Assembly: GCA_031389045.1 (NCBI GenBank)
Contig: JANMSE010000177.1
Location: 1 to 17,063, forward strand
Source: JABFSC01 sp031389045
GTDB taxonomy: Bacteria > Desulfobacterota > Binatia > Bin18
Reading direction: 5' to 3'
DNA length: 17,063 nt
In this document: piece by piece, positions 1-8,302 of the stretch
How the letters are laid out: every line of letters starts with the position of its first letter
How positions within the stretch are numbered: position 1 is the first letter of the stretch
Made by a program: the position numbers and the translations under genes
The notes under the pieces: model-generated
Database searches by the model: none
What the model was told of the DNA's origin: nothing
Seen by the model: the letters and a program-made list of their open reading frames with translations, nothing else

Positions 1-1
1 T

Positions 2-493
2 CCACGAGGAGTCACCGGCCTGGGCGGCGCGGTGATTAACTACGTGTGTCATTCGATGCCGACGGTGATGGAGCCACTGGTGAATTTGATTGGCTCCGGC
101 GTGTTCGAGTGCCATCCAACACTCAAAGCGGGGTCGATTGAAGGCGGCATCGGCTGGGTGCCGTGGATGCTGGAAGCGATGGATTATTCCTTCCAGGCGC
201 ATCATATATGGGTGCGTCCGGTGATGCCGGAGTTGCCGAGCTTCTACTATCGGCGCAATTGTTTCTCGGCGTTCATGGAAGACCACGTGACGCTGCCGCG
301 CGCGGAAGAGCTGGGCATCGTGGACAATCTGATGTGGTCCAATGACTACCCGCATCACGAAGGCAGTTGGCCACACTCGGCGGAGAGCATTGAGCGGCAG
401 ATGCACTGCCTGTCGGAGTCAAGCCGGGCGAGAATTCTGGGGCTCAATGCCGCGCGGGTGTTCAAGTTGAAAGGGCCGGAAAGGAAGCAGTAG
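2..493 (+). CDS. Amidohydrolase_2 family metal-dependent hydrolase, 3' part
   Basis: The frame is open to the left edge, so only the last ~163 codons are present and the true start lies outside the window; the GTG at 32 is probably internal. The segment around residues 25-50 after that GTG (FECHPTLK, then IEGGIGWVPW) and the later SNDYPHHEGSWPHS stretch are typical of the C-terminal half of Amidohydrolase_2 TIM-barrel enzymes. The Asp of SNDYPH corresponds to the usual last metal-binding Asp. The protein closes with a helix (ARILGLNAARVFKL) that is also standard in the family. These enzymes hydrolyse or decarboxylate cyclic or aromatic acid substrates in the cytoplasm; the substrate here cannot be named. 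The family assignment is firm, the function is not. Confidence 0.85.
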   Translation, partial: PRGVTGLGGAVINYVCHSMPTVMEPLVNLIGSGVFECHPTLKAGSIEGGIGWVPWMLEAMDYSFQAHHIWVRPVMPELPSFYYRRNCFSAFMEDHVTLPRAEELGIVDNLMWSNDYPHHEGSWPHSAESIERQMHCLSESSRARILGLNAARVFKLKGPERKQ

Positions 494-494
494 T

Positions 495-521
495 GGAGCT
501 TTCCGCTCCTTCCCCATTTTT
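495..521 (+). terminator. Possible weak terminator after the amidohydrolase
   Basis: A 5-bp stem (GGAGC 495-499 with GCTCC 505-509, loop TTTCC) lies just after the stop codon and is followed, after a few bases, by a run of five T. The stem is short and the T run is offset. The following 522-558 stretch is T-rich with repeated TTTTTGCCCTTT-like units and separates two convergent genes. Confidence 0.35.
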
Positions 522-559
522 GCCCTTTGATTTTTGCCCTTTGCCTTTTGATTTTTCGA

Positions 560-3283
560 TCAGTCATCATTCGTAATGGTGCCAATCCCCCGGAAGTCAG
601 GATCGACAATGGTGGCGCCCACGGGACTCGTCAGATTGACGAGGAAGTACTCGTTGGGCTCCACCACCGTGTTGCCGATCACGGGTACGGTGCAGGTCTT
701 ACTCGTCTGGGGCGGCGTGAAGGTCAGCAAGGTATTCAGCGCCGTATAGTCACTCCCCGCCACCGCCGTCCCATTGCCGGTGACGCACCGCACCGTCACA
801 GTGCTGGTCGCCGTCGAACTCAACGTCACCGTGAAGACGAAGTTCTTGTTCCCCACGTTCCCTTCCGTCGCTGTTACATCGGTGATGCGCAACAGCGGCC
901 CATCATCATTGAGAATAACGCCTATCCCGCGAAAGTCAGGATCCACGATCGTCGCGCCCACGGCATTGCGCAGATTGACGAAGAAGTTCTCGTTGGGCTC
1001 TATCACCGTGTTGCCGATCACCGGCACCGTGCAAGTCTGACTCGTCTGCCCCGGCGTGAAGGTCAGCAGAGTATTGAGCGCCGTGTAGTCGCTGCCCGCC
1101 ACCGCCGATCCGTCAGCGGTGATACAGTTCACCGTCACAGTGCTGGTCGCCGCCGGATTCAATCCCACCGTGAAGACGAGGTTCTTCGTCCCCGCGTTCC
1201 CTTCCGTCACCGTCACATTGTTGATGCTCACGCGTGGCCCGCCATCATCGCGGAAGAGGGCCGGTGTTGTCACAGTCATCGGAAGCGCCCCGCTTATCAC
1301 CACGGCATTGGCGGCATTGCGAATTTCAATCGTCCCACCCGTCGTGGTGTTGCTGAAACGCACCGTCACCTTCCGTCCATCTTGGAGTGACACGGTGACT
1401 CCCGTTTGCCCACTGGCATCGGCACGTATCGCGCTTGAGACAGACTTATTGACGCTCAAGGCATGGAGAAAATAGGAAGTGCCTACCGCACTGTCCGCCA
1501 CATCGACGCGATACCCCGCCAACAGATCACTATCGAGCGACGGCCAGGCCCGCACAACCGTGCTCAGCCCCGTGGGCGCCAAACGCAGAACATCCAAGCT
1601 ATTGGCATTCGGCGCGACGCCGCGGGTCACGCTAACCGTCTGCCCATTCACCACCGGCTGGACCGGGACATTCAGCGTCCAGACCTTGCGAGTATTCGCA
1701 CCGACCGACTGCACCCGGTCAAAAACGAGAAACGTACTGGGCTTGATGAAAACAAATTCCCGTTCCACTTTCCCGACCTGCGCTTGCCCGCCGTAGACCG
1801 GCGTCACGTTGGCCGAGGCGTAATCATAATAGCTGTTATGCGCCAAGGCGCGCATCGCACAGGGGCCCGCGCCGGTTTCTCCAGGTCGTTGCTGAATGAT
1901 GGTGCCATTGTCCTCGATTCTCACCAGATTATGCAGCGCCTCGCCCTGCTGAATACCAGAATGCGAGTCGATATTGGCGTCGTAGGCCAGCCAGCGCCCC
2001 TTGAACAGGGTGAAACTGCCCTGATCGCGATGGGCATGGCTCTCGGTGTACGGGCCACAAATGAAGTTGGCGTAGACCGCGGTCTTGTCCCACGCTGAGC
2101 GCATGGAAAACTGGCCCGTGCCACTTCCCCAGTACGCTGTCTCCAATGATGCGAGCGGGCGCGCGGTACTGCTGGCGTGGTCATACAGATAATCGCTGTA
2201 GAACATGAAACTGTTTTGCATGGTCGGCACCGAGGATTGCGCCAACAAGGACTTGGCGACTCCATCGACTCCGGTGCCACGGAAGAGGCGCATCAACTCC
2301 TGCAAATACTCGCGATGATAGTCAAACAACGCGGCGGTCGAGTCGCGCGCATGGTCCCCCGTCGGGGTCAGTTGATCCAGGGTGGGGACGATACTGTGCA
2401 TCAGGTGGGGCAAGGACGCGACGGTATGCGGGGTGAGTGAGGCGACCCGGTCGCCGGTCGAACGTTCCCACCAGTCATACAAGCGCCACAAATTTTTCAT
2501 GGCCGTGCCGTACCCCGTGCCTTCACGTGAGCCACCTCCGGTCAGGTCACGGTTAAAGATAGGGAACAACTGGTAGCCAAGTTTGACGGTGCGGAATTGC
2601 GTGATCCAAGTCGGTGCTTGGAGGTTCTCGCCATGCGTGGCCAACCCGAGCAACATGGTGGCCTCAAGGAACGAATAGTAATAGTTGTTGACGGGGTTAT
2701 CCACCGACCACCCACTCCACGGATAGGACGTGGTTCCCCATTTGGCCTCCGTATGATGCCACACATTCCACACGGCCTGGTTGGCGTAGGTCCTCCAGCG
2801 TTGTCGCTGCGCGGCGCTCATGGAGGCGCGGCACCAATCATAGACCAGGGTCAGGTTGCCGATCATGGGACCGACCTCCAAATAACTGTCACCTGCTACC
2901 GCCGGCCGCTGATTTTGCGCGATCAGTGCTTCTTCCGACACCACGAAGGCTTCCGTGCGCGTGACCGCGTAGGTGCAGTAGTTTTGCACGCCGGTGACCT
3001 GCTTCATCAGGGCGGCATACCAAGGCTCGAAGCCATAGTAATTGGCGGCACCACTGATCTGATTATCGACCATGGTCTTAAACCGCACGGCGGAGGGAGC
3101 ATTGGTGTTGAGCAAGCCGCGCAAATTGGTCAGCGTCGCCGCATCCGACACCAGAATCCGCGGGGTCCCCAGCGGAGTAATGGTCACGGCAGCGACCGCG
3201 GAAGTCGCAAGCGTGACACTCAAGACAGCCGCTAGGAGTAGTGTCACCCGGTGTGTGTTTGATGTGGCATGATTGATCTTCAT
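560..3283 (-). CDS. Secreted heparinase II/III-like polysaccharide lyase with two Calx-beta domains
   Basis: A 907-residue exported protein. I chose the ATG at 3283 over the upstream TTG at 3328 because a clean signal peptide begins there: basic start, hydrophobic run at about residues 13-30, and an AVAA cleavage region. Residues ~34-330 form an alpha-helical region with NNYYYSF (~199-205) and REGTGYG (~253-259), as in alginate/heparin lyase toroid domains. Residues ~400-670 are beta-rich and contain SHAHRDQGSFTLFKGRWLAYD (~415-435), the hallmark histidine segment of Heparinase_II_III. Residues 682-794 and 795-907 are two Calx-beta domains of exactly 113 residues each, ending at the stop codon. 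The likely role is lytic cleavage of an acidic polysaccharide outside the cell; the substrate is unknown. It resembles the protease encoded next to it in its C-terminal domains, suggesting a shared exported programme. A 379-bp gap separates the two genes. Confidence 0.8.
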   Translation of the reverse strand: MKINHATSNTHRVTLLLAAVLSVTLATSAVAAVTITPLGTPRILVSDAATLTNLRGLLNTNAPSAVRFKTMVDNQISGAANYYGFEPWYAALMKQVTGVQNYCTYAVTRTEAFVVSEEALIAQNQRPAVAGDSYLEVGPMIGNLTLVYDWCRASMSAAQRQRWRTYANQAVWNVWHHTEAKWGTTSYPWSGWSVDNPVNNYYYSFLEATMLLGLATHGENLQAPTWITQFRTVKLGYQLFPIFNRDLTGGGSREGTGYGTAMKNLWRLYDWWERSTGDRVASLTPHTVASLPHLMHSIVPTLDQLTPTGDHARDSTAALFDYHREYLQELMRLFRGTGVDGVAKSLLAQSSVPTMQNSFMFYSDYLYDHASSTARPLASLETAYWGSGTGQFSMRSAWDKTAVYANFICGPYTESHAHRDQGSFTLFKGRWLAYDANIDSHSGIQQGEALHNLVRIEDNGTIIQQRPGETGAGPCAMRALAHNSYYDYASANVTPVYGGQAQVGKVEREFVFIKPSTFLVFDRVQSVGANTRKVWTLNVPVQPVVNGQTVSVTRGVAPNANSLDVLRLAPTGLSTVVRAWPSLDSDLLAGYRVDVADSAVGTSYFLHALSVNKSVSSAIRADASGQTGVTVSLQDGRKVTVRFSNTTTGGTIEIRNAANAVVISGALPMTVTTPALFRDDGGPRVSINNVTVTEGNAGTKNLVFTVGLNPAATSTVTVNCITADGSAVAGSDYTALNTLLTFTPGQTSQTCTVPVIGNTVIEPNENFFVNLRNAVGATIVDPDFRGIGVILNDDGPLLRITDVTATEGNVGNKNFVFTVTLSSTATSTVTVRCVTGNGTAVAGSDYTALNTLLTFTPPQTSKTCTVPVIGNTVVEPNEYFLVNLTSPVGATIVDPDFRGIGTITNDD
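563..1240 (-). repeat. Two tandem 339-bp Calx-beta coding repeats
   Basis: The 3' end of the lyase gene consists of two 113-codon units (901-1240 and 563-901). Both start GP-[RL]-[VL]-x-I, carry TEGN and end in NDD. They share long near-identical DNA stretches with each other and with the units at 3666-5021. Confidence 0.85.
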
Positions 3284-3662
3284 GGGAGTTCCCGTTGAAA
3301 CTCGGCTGTGCTCATTTTTGAATAGCAAGGTAAGGATGCCTCCAGTAGCAGAATATCGTACTCACTCAGCTTACCTGTCGGCGAGTCTCACGGCGAACTT
3401 TAATGTATCTGGCGGCGTTTTGGAGATGGCCGTGAAGAAAAGCGCGATTCGGACACGCGTGCGGGAAGCCCCTGGGCAATTTTTATGGGCGCACGTGTGT
3501 TCGCGCGCTACCCACGGCTTATGGCGGGATCAATAGCGGAAAAGCCTCGACCGGCGGAGGCACTGCCTATTAGCGACAAGTCGAGCAAAGCCGCGAGGAC
3601 TCAACAATAAATGGCGGAATTGCCCCTGGCGACAAGTCGCCAGGGGCACGCGGTCCTATGGG
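3284..3662. other. Intergenic region between protease and lyase genes
   Basis: I see no convincing gene here. The only open frame (about 87 codons on the plus strand from 3273) overlaps the signal-peptide start of the lyase, has no recognisable domain and no good ribosome binding site. The part near 3621-3648 holds a perfect inverted repeat (listed separately). A second, degenerate copy of its core (GCGACAAGTCG) lies near 3573. The rest may hold the promoter of the lyase gene, but I could not pick out a convincing -35/-10 pair. Confidence 0.5.
3621..3648 (-). terminator. Perfect 13-bp inverted repeat just after the protease gene
   Basis: TGCCCCTGGCGAC (3621-3633) is followed by AA and its exact complement (3636-3648). 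It sits 15 bases beyond the stop of the minus-strand protease gene, where a terminator is expected. On that strand the hairpin is followed by only a loose T-containing stretch, so it may act as a hairpin terminator, an mRNA 3' stabiliser or a REP-like palindrome. Confidence 0.5.
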
Positions 3663-6600
3663 TCAGTCGTCATTCGTAATGGTCCCTATCCCTCGAAAGT
3701 CGGCATCAAAAATCGAGGCGCCCACGGGACTGGTCAGATTGACGAAGAACGTCTCGTTAGGCTCCACCACCGCATCCCCGACCACCAGCACCGCACAGGT
3801 TTTATTCATCTCTCCTGGCAAGAAGGTCAACGGAATATTCACCGCCGTATAGTCACTCCCCGCCACCGCCGTCCCATTGGCCGTGACACAATTCACCGTC
3901 ACGTTGGTGGCTGCCGCCGGGCTCAACGTCACAAGGAAGTTGAAACTCTTGTTCCCCGCGTTCCCTTCCGTCAACGTCACATCGCTAATGCGCAACAGTG
4001 GCCCATCATTATTCAGGATCACGCCGAGGCCTTGCCCGTCAACAATCGTCGCTGGTCCCACGGCACTGGTCAGATTGACCACGAAGTACTCATTAGGCTC
4101 TACCACCCCATCCCCAACCACCGGCACGGTGCAGGTCTTGAATGTCTGCCCCTGAAAGAAGGTCAACGCGGTCGTCCCCGCCGTATAGTCACTGCCCGCT
4201 GCTGCGGTCCCATTGGCGGCGACACAGTTCACCGTCACATCGGTGGCCGCCGCCAGACTCAGCGTGACCGTGAAGTTGAAGTTCGAGGTGCCGGTATTCC
4301 CTTCCGTCAACGTGACATTGTTAATGCTCAACAACGGGCCGTCATCATTGAGGATCGTCCCCAGTCCTTGCCCATCAAAAAGCGTGGCTGGCCCCACGAC
4401 GTTCGTCAGATTGACGAAAAAGGTCTCGTTGGGCTCCACCCCCGTGGGGATGGTGTTCCCGACCACCGGCACCGTACAGGTCTTGATCGTCTGCCCCGGC
4501 GTAAAGACCAACGGGAGGTTCACCGCCCCATAGTCGGCAGGCGCCGTGGCCGACCCATTGGCCGTGACGCAGTTCACCGTCACGTTGCTGGCCGCCACCG
4601 CCCCTAACGTCACGGTGAAGACGAAAGCCGTCGTCCCACTGGTGCCTTCCGTTCGCGCGACGTCGGTGATACTCAACCGCGGCCCGTCATCATTGAGAAT
4701 GGTCCCGCGTCCTTGCCCATCGGCGAGGGTCGCTCCGCTTGGGGCACTCAGATTGACCACGAACGTCTCATTGGCCTCCACCACCCCTTCACCCACCACA
4801 TTCACCCTCACCTGCTTGCTCGTCTGGCCTGGGGTGAACGTCAACACCGTCGGCGCGAGGGTCGCGTAGTCTCCCGGCGCGACCGCGGTCCCATTGGCCG
4901 TCGCGTAGGTCACGGTCACATTGCTGGTCGCCGCGGCGGACAAGGTCACAGTAAAGTCGAAGGCGGTCGTGCCACTGTTGCCTTCGGCCCGCGTGACATC
5001 GTTGATGCGTAAAGTACGAGCAGGCGGCGCGGCGCACGTATAGATCTGGACGTCATCAACGAACCAGCCGTAGTCATCAACGCTACTATCCGTCCCCATG
5101 CGGAGGCGAAATCGCACGTTCTGACCGCTCAGCGTGTTGAGCGTCAATTGCGAGGCCGTATAGCCAAAACTTTCGCGGACAAAGGCATTCCTCCCGGCGA
5201 GGGGATTGCCGGAGCCAGTACCAATCGTCCCATTGTACGTCCTCCCACTGGTAATCAAGGTCCCGGCATCAGTCCACGTCGCTCCTCCATTTGTACTGTA
5301 CTCGACGACGCCGCCATCATAATTGCTTGTGCTACCATTTTCGAACCCAAACGAATGCTTAAACTGCATGCGGGCCCCGGCGGGAATCGCGACATTCGCC
5401 GTCATGGCAACCGCGGAATCTCCCACGACAGGAGCATCATATCCCCAGAATGAGCGTGTCCCACTAGAGGCAAAGACGGAACAGTACACATCAGGGGTCC
5501 CCGTACAGCCACCAAATGCGGTATGGGTAGCGTCATCCAACCAGTGGTTGACTCCTGTTGCTGTTGTCGTCGTCCACTTGCCCGACGCAGGATTTTCCAA
5601 GTTATCAAAAAACAGATTCGTCGGATTTTGTCCGGCTGGACAGAGGGCTGGCGCCGCAGGTTGTGCACACACGGGATTGGCCATCTCGACCGCATCCAAA
5701 GCCTTTTTGACCTGCGCGCAGTCCGCCGCTGTAATTCCCGCGGTTCCCACCAAATCCGTACACGCCTGCCGCATGGCGTTGTAATTATCAAGAAAACCCG
5801 AGCCTGAGACGAGATAGGTATTCAACGTCCGATATTGAATCTTCCCAGCCTTAGTTAAACCAAGGGGAGTAATGGTTTGCCCATTATAGGTGCCCCCGTC
5901 CACCATTAGGGCGTAGGCGTGGTTCGGTACCCCGCTGTTGCTGTGGACCCCTCCCGCGTCGCCACCAGGGGTCAGACACACGAATTGCGGATCGCTCACC
6001 TTGCCCGGATCACCGAAAAGTGTCGGGTCCCGCATATTGCGGATTGCACCGATGGAGGGGAGATCTTCTCCCATTTGCCAGCGGACCGCCGCAGTATCGG
6101 TACCTCCGACGTTGGTTAAATCCACCGTCTCACCAAAGATGTCGGAGAAGGATTCGTTCAGGGCCCCTGATTGCATGTAGTAGAAGAGCCCCGCCGCTCT
6201 CTCAGTCACAGCATGGGTCAATTCGTGCGCATCAACATCATCCGCGCGAGAAAATCCAAGACCATAGACCATCTGGGTGCCGTTCCAAAAGGCATTTTGA
6301 TAGGGGCACTCAGCAGGAGACGGACAAAAATCCACAGTCGAAATCAGCGCAGCTCCTGCCCCATCGTAGCTATCGCGTCCGTGTTGGGTAAAAAAGTAGT
6401 TGTAGGTATCGCCGGAGAAATTATACGCCGTATCCACGTCTAGATCGCCAGTCGCCGCCCCCCCTTCGCTGCGCACTAACGTGCCGGGAAGGATAGCCGA
6501 GCTGTTGGTATCATGAATCCGGCGGAGCCTTGCGTCAGTGAGCTGACTAAAGTGCAAGAGCACCCCTCCCTGCCGCGCGTCGATCCAGATCAATTCCCGT

Positions 6601-7268
6601 ACATCGATCTTGGTCGCTTCGATAAACCACGCCAGCCGGGTTGGGGATTGTCGATCCTCAAGCAGTCCTTGGTTAAAGACTTCCAGCCGTGGCGTGCTGA
6701 GCGTGGCATCGGTCACTTTCAAGTGCTTGGCCAGCACTGCCTGAGCGGTTACGAGCGCCTCCTGAGGAGCGACGTGCGGGGTTGTCTCCACCTGCTCCAA
6801 ATCGGGCAACGTCTTCGCGGTGACCGCCGTGACGTGCGCGCCGCGAAGATGCACAATCATCTCACCGGCGGTGACTGGGACGCCGTGGTGGACCTGGTGA
6901 AACCGCACGTGTTCCATTCCCACTTCATCACGAGCTTGCACCCGTTGTACCTGGACCTGCTCGGGTGCCGTGATCCCGAACGCTGTCCCGTAGAGGTCAA
7001 GAAACTTCCGACCACGCTCTTCTGGCGGAGCTGTCGGGGACATGAAGGTCGGGATCGCTTTGCCCGGCGCGGCTGCCACGAAGGTGGCTAACTCCGAGAC
7101 CGGGGACTGGGTGATCTGGACCGCGCCTCCCGCAAACGCTTCCATTCGTTGCCGTGCTTCTTGGACGGCGATATCCCGTTGCTGGGCATGCAGCGTAGCC
7201 GGCTGGGTAATGCTGGCTAGCCAGCCGGTCAATATCGACAGATAGATCATCGTGCTTCGCTTAGACAT
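3663..7268 (-). CDS. Secreted M4 (thermolysin-family) metalloprotease with four Calx-beta domains
   Basis: A 1201-residue exported zinc protease. The start is set by a strong AAGGAGGAGAA ribosome binding site just upstream of the ATG at 7268. A signal segment (residues ~5-28) is followed by an FTP/propeptide region (~70-240). The catalytic domain (~245-530) contains HELTH (348-352), the third zinc ligand Glu372 in NESFSD 24 residues after the first His (thermolysin spacing), NAFWNG (325-330) and the catalytic His442 in GGVHSNSG. Residues ~549-746 form a jelly-roll/MAM-like domain with WFVDDVQIY at its end, as in many secreted peptidases. Calx-beta domains occupy 750-861, 862-976, 977-1088 and 1089-1201. 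The expected role is extracellular protein degradation after self-processing. The four C-terminal domains may bind calcium and help attach the enzyme or its substrate. Confidence 0.9.
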   Translation of the reverse strand: MSKRSTMIYLSILTGWLASITQPATLHAQQRDIAVQEARQRMEAFAGGAVQITQSPVSELATFVAAAPGKAIPTFMSPTAPPEERGRKFLDLYGTAFGITAPEQVQVQRVQARDEVGMEHVRFHQVHHGVPVTAGEMIVHLRGAHVTAVTAKTLPDLEQVETTPHVAPQEALVTAQAVLAKHLKVTDATLSTPRLEVFNQGLLEDRQSPTRLAWFIEATKIDVRELIWIDARQGGVLLHFSQLTDARLRRIHDTNSSAILPGTLVRSEGGAATGDLDVDTAYNFSGDTYNYFFTQHGRDSYDGAGAALISTVDFCPSPAECPYQNAFWNGTQMVYGLGFSRADDVDAHELTHAVTERAAGLFYYMQSGALNESFSDIFGETVDLTNVGGTDTAAVRWQMGEDLPSIGAIRNMRDPTLFGDPGKVSDPQFVCLTPGGDAGGVHSNSGVPNHAYALMVDGGTYNGQTITPLGLTKAGKIQYRTLNTYLVSGSGFLDNYNAMRQACTDLVGTAGITAADCAQVKKALDAVEMANPVCAQPAAPALCPAGQNPTNLFFDNLENPASGKWTTTTATGVNHWLDDATHTAFGGCTGTPDVYCSVFASSGTRSFWGYDAPVVGDSAVAMTANVAIPAGARMQFKHSFGFENGSTSNYDGGVVEYSTNGGATWTDAGTLITSGRTYNGTIGTGSGNPLAGRNAFVRESFGYTASQLTLNTLSGQNVRFRLRMGTDSSVDDYGWFVDDVQIYTCAAPPARTLRINDVTRAEGNSGTTAFDFTVTLSAAATSNVTVTYATANGTAVAPGDYATLAPTVLTFTPGQTSKQVRVNVVGEGVVEANETFVVNLSAPSGATLADGQGRGTILNDDGPRLSITDVARTEGTSGTTAFVFTVTLGAVAASNVTVNCVTANGSATAPADYGAVNLPLVFTPGQTIKTCTVPVVGNTIPTGVEPNETFFVNLTNVVGPATLFDGQGLGTILNDDGPLLSINNVTLTEGNTGTSNFNFTVTLSLAAATDVTVNCVAANGTAAAGSDYTAGTTALTFFQGQTFKTCTVPVVGDGVVEPNEYFVVNLTSAVGPATIVDGQGLGVILNNDGPLLRISDVTLTEGNAGNKSFNFLVTLSPAAATNVTVNCVTANGTAVAGSDYTAVNIPLTFLPGEMNKTCAVLVVGDAVVEPNETFFVNLTSPVGASIFDADFRGIGTITNDD
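3666..5021 (-). repeat. Four tandem Calx-beta coding repeats
   Basis: Four units of 112-115 codons lie at the 3' end of the protease gene, each carrying an N-terminal TEGN-type motif (EGN/EGT) and an NDD or NND end. The last unit ends in the same 12 residues as the neighbouring lyase protein (DFRGIGTITNDD). Units 2-4 carry a Cys pair (in VNC-type and KTC-type segments); unit 1 lacks both. Confidence 0.85.
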
Positions 7269-7315
7269 GATTCTCCTCCTTACTGAGTTCTCCGTGTTAT
7301 GGCGTTACCGGCTTA

Positions 7316-7343
7316 TGAACAAATTGTTCAATGACCCTGAACA
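7316..7343 (-). promoter_or_regulatory. Candidate operator: three TGAACA half-sites upstream of the protease gene
   Basis: A perfect 15-base palindrome, TGAACAA-A-TTGTTCA, occupies 7316-7330, about 48 bp upstream of the protease start. A further TGAACA lies at 7338-7343, making a second, wider inverted pair with the right half of the palindrome. On the minus strand a loose promoter match overlaps it (TTGTTC, 16 bases, ATAACA). The placement fits a regulator-binding site over the protease promoter; the regulator is unknown. Confidence 0.4.
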
Positions 7344-7384
7344 GTCTCGGGTATCCTCTTTTTGTCACCCGCGCCCCTGTATTC

Positions 7385-7831
7385 TCAACGCACGGGTTCG
7401 CGTGGACGGCACTCGCCCTCGGCCCGCGCGGTGCTGGCTTCCACCTCCGTCAAGCGCTCGACTTGACGAATCACGGCGACTTGTTCCCGCACCGGTGTGC
7501 AGGGCGCTTGGATACACCGGATATTGGCATTGACGCGGGTCTCGTACACGTAATGCACCCGGAGCGGGCCACCGAGATAGGCATCAAGCTCCACCCCAGC
7601 GGCGCCGAACGCATAGACATCATGGACACCCGCGCAATCGACTCTTAACAGGTAGCGGGTACCGACTTGCTCAATGGTGGCGACGCCGTAATGGGTGTAG
7701 TGCATGTCGAGTTTCCGTTCCCAGGGCGTGGAAGAAGGGGAAAGTACAGACCCGGCTCCTGCCCCAGAGGGACCACCGGAGCAGGCCCATACCGACATCG
7801 CCAATAGTGAGAGGAGGGTTTGCTTCAACAT
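7385..7831 (-). CDS. Small putative lipoprotein of unknown function
   Basis: A 148-residue protein when started at the ATG at 7831, which directly begins a signal sequence (residues 1-16) ending in a lipobox-like SVWAC with Cys17 as the lipid-modified residue. The longer reading from 7894 would put charged residues ahead of this signal and is unlikely. A Gly/Ser/Pro-rich linker (18-37) leads into a small, probably beta-rich domain. It contains Cys residues at the middle and an RCIQAPC segment (two Cys five apart) that may form disulfides. I recognise no family. It is 116 bp upstream of the protease gene on the same strand, so it may share its regulation or serve the same export programme. Confidence 0.6.
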   Translation of the reverse strand: MLKQTLLSLLAMSVWACSGGPSGAGAGSVLSPSSTPWERKLDMHYTHYGVATIEQVGTRYLLRVDCAGVHDVYAFGAAGVELDAYLGGPLRVHYVYETRVNANIRCIQAPCTPVREQVAVIRQVERLTEVEASTARAEGECRPREPVR

Positions 7832-7907
7832 GATCCAGGCTCTTTTTTCAGGTGCCTGCCGGTGCTCAATCAAGTCAGATGGGGATGGCCACAATCCTTC
7901 TCAACAC

Positions 7908-7954
7908 AAAAAAGCCGAGCTCCAGTGGTGACCAATACCGTGGTCACTCTCGGC
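7908..7954 (-). terminator. Minus-strand rho-independent terminator
   Basis: Read on the minus strand, GCCGAG (from 7954-7949) and GTGACC pair with their complements (outer arm 7914-7919, inner arm 7928-7933), leaving an 8-base loop and an asymmetric internal bulge. The stem is followed directly by six T (A run at 7908-7913). It lies upstream of the lipoprotein gene, so it ends a transcript that comes from gldA or from the gene-free region between them. Confidence 0.55.
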
Positions 7955-8302
7955 AGCCCGGCTTACTTCGTGCTGAACAAGAAGTCCCGTGGTTTTCCGT
8001 CGCCTGCTCACGCAGGGTTTGGCTCGTGCTGTATACTGGTGGCCGTTGGTGTTCTCGTTACGCCTCTCGATAAGCCCACTCTTGTGGTTGGTCTGTTTTC
8101 CTGGTTGGCTCCCGCTCTTCACAGGCCGAGTGAGATACTCACGAGGTCAAACGTGTACAAGATTGCACTCGGTATGGCAAGCGAAAAAAGAGGCGGTGAA
8201 ATTTTTGCTGTTGTAATTCGGAAATGGGAATACTTGTTTCCATAGTCGCCTTCTCGCTCTTCCGAAGGTTGTCGGAGTGTCCGCTTTTCCCCCACGGCAA
8301 CG
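7955..8302. other. Gene-free region between gldA and the lipoprotein gene
   Basis: No open frame here looks like a real protein. Short hairpins are visible, including CCTGC/GCAGG around a four-base loop at 8003-8016 and GTGAG/CTCAC around ATA at 8130-8142, and the region ends on the minus strand in the terminator at 7954-7908. It could be a long gldA 3' UTR or a separate non-coding RNA. I compared it by eye with tRNA, tmRNA, RNase P, SRP RNA and common riboswitch cores and found no match. Confidence 0.4.

Noticed and set aside
527..1390. Long plus-strand open frame of 287 codons
   Set aside because: It lies opposite the Calx-beta repeats of the lyase gene; its His/Arg-rich repeated sequence is the shadow of that repetitive DNA and has no recognisable domain.
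3273..3536. Plus-strand 87-codon frame in the gap upstream of the lyase gene
   Set aside because: It overlaps the signal-peptide start of the lyase, has no ribosome binding site and no protein-like pattern.
4032..4607. Plus-strand open frame of 191 codons opposite the protease gene
   Set aside because: Again a shadow of the Calx-beta repeats on the other strand, rich in Arg/His with the same pattern as the other antisense frames.
7820..8245. Plus-strand 141-codon frame in the gene-free region
   Set aside because: It runs through a minus-strand terminator and the start of the lipoprotein gene; composition is not protein-like and several other frames overlap it equally.
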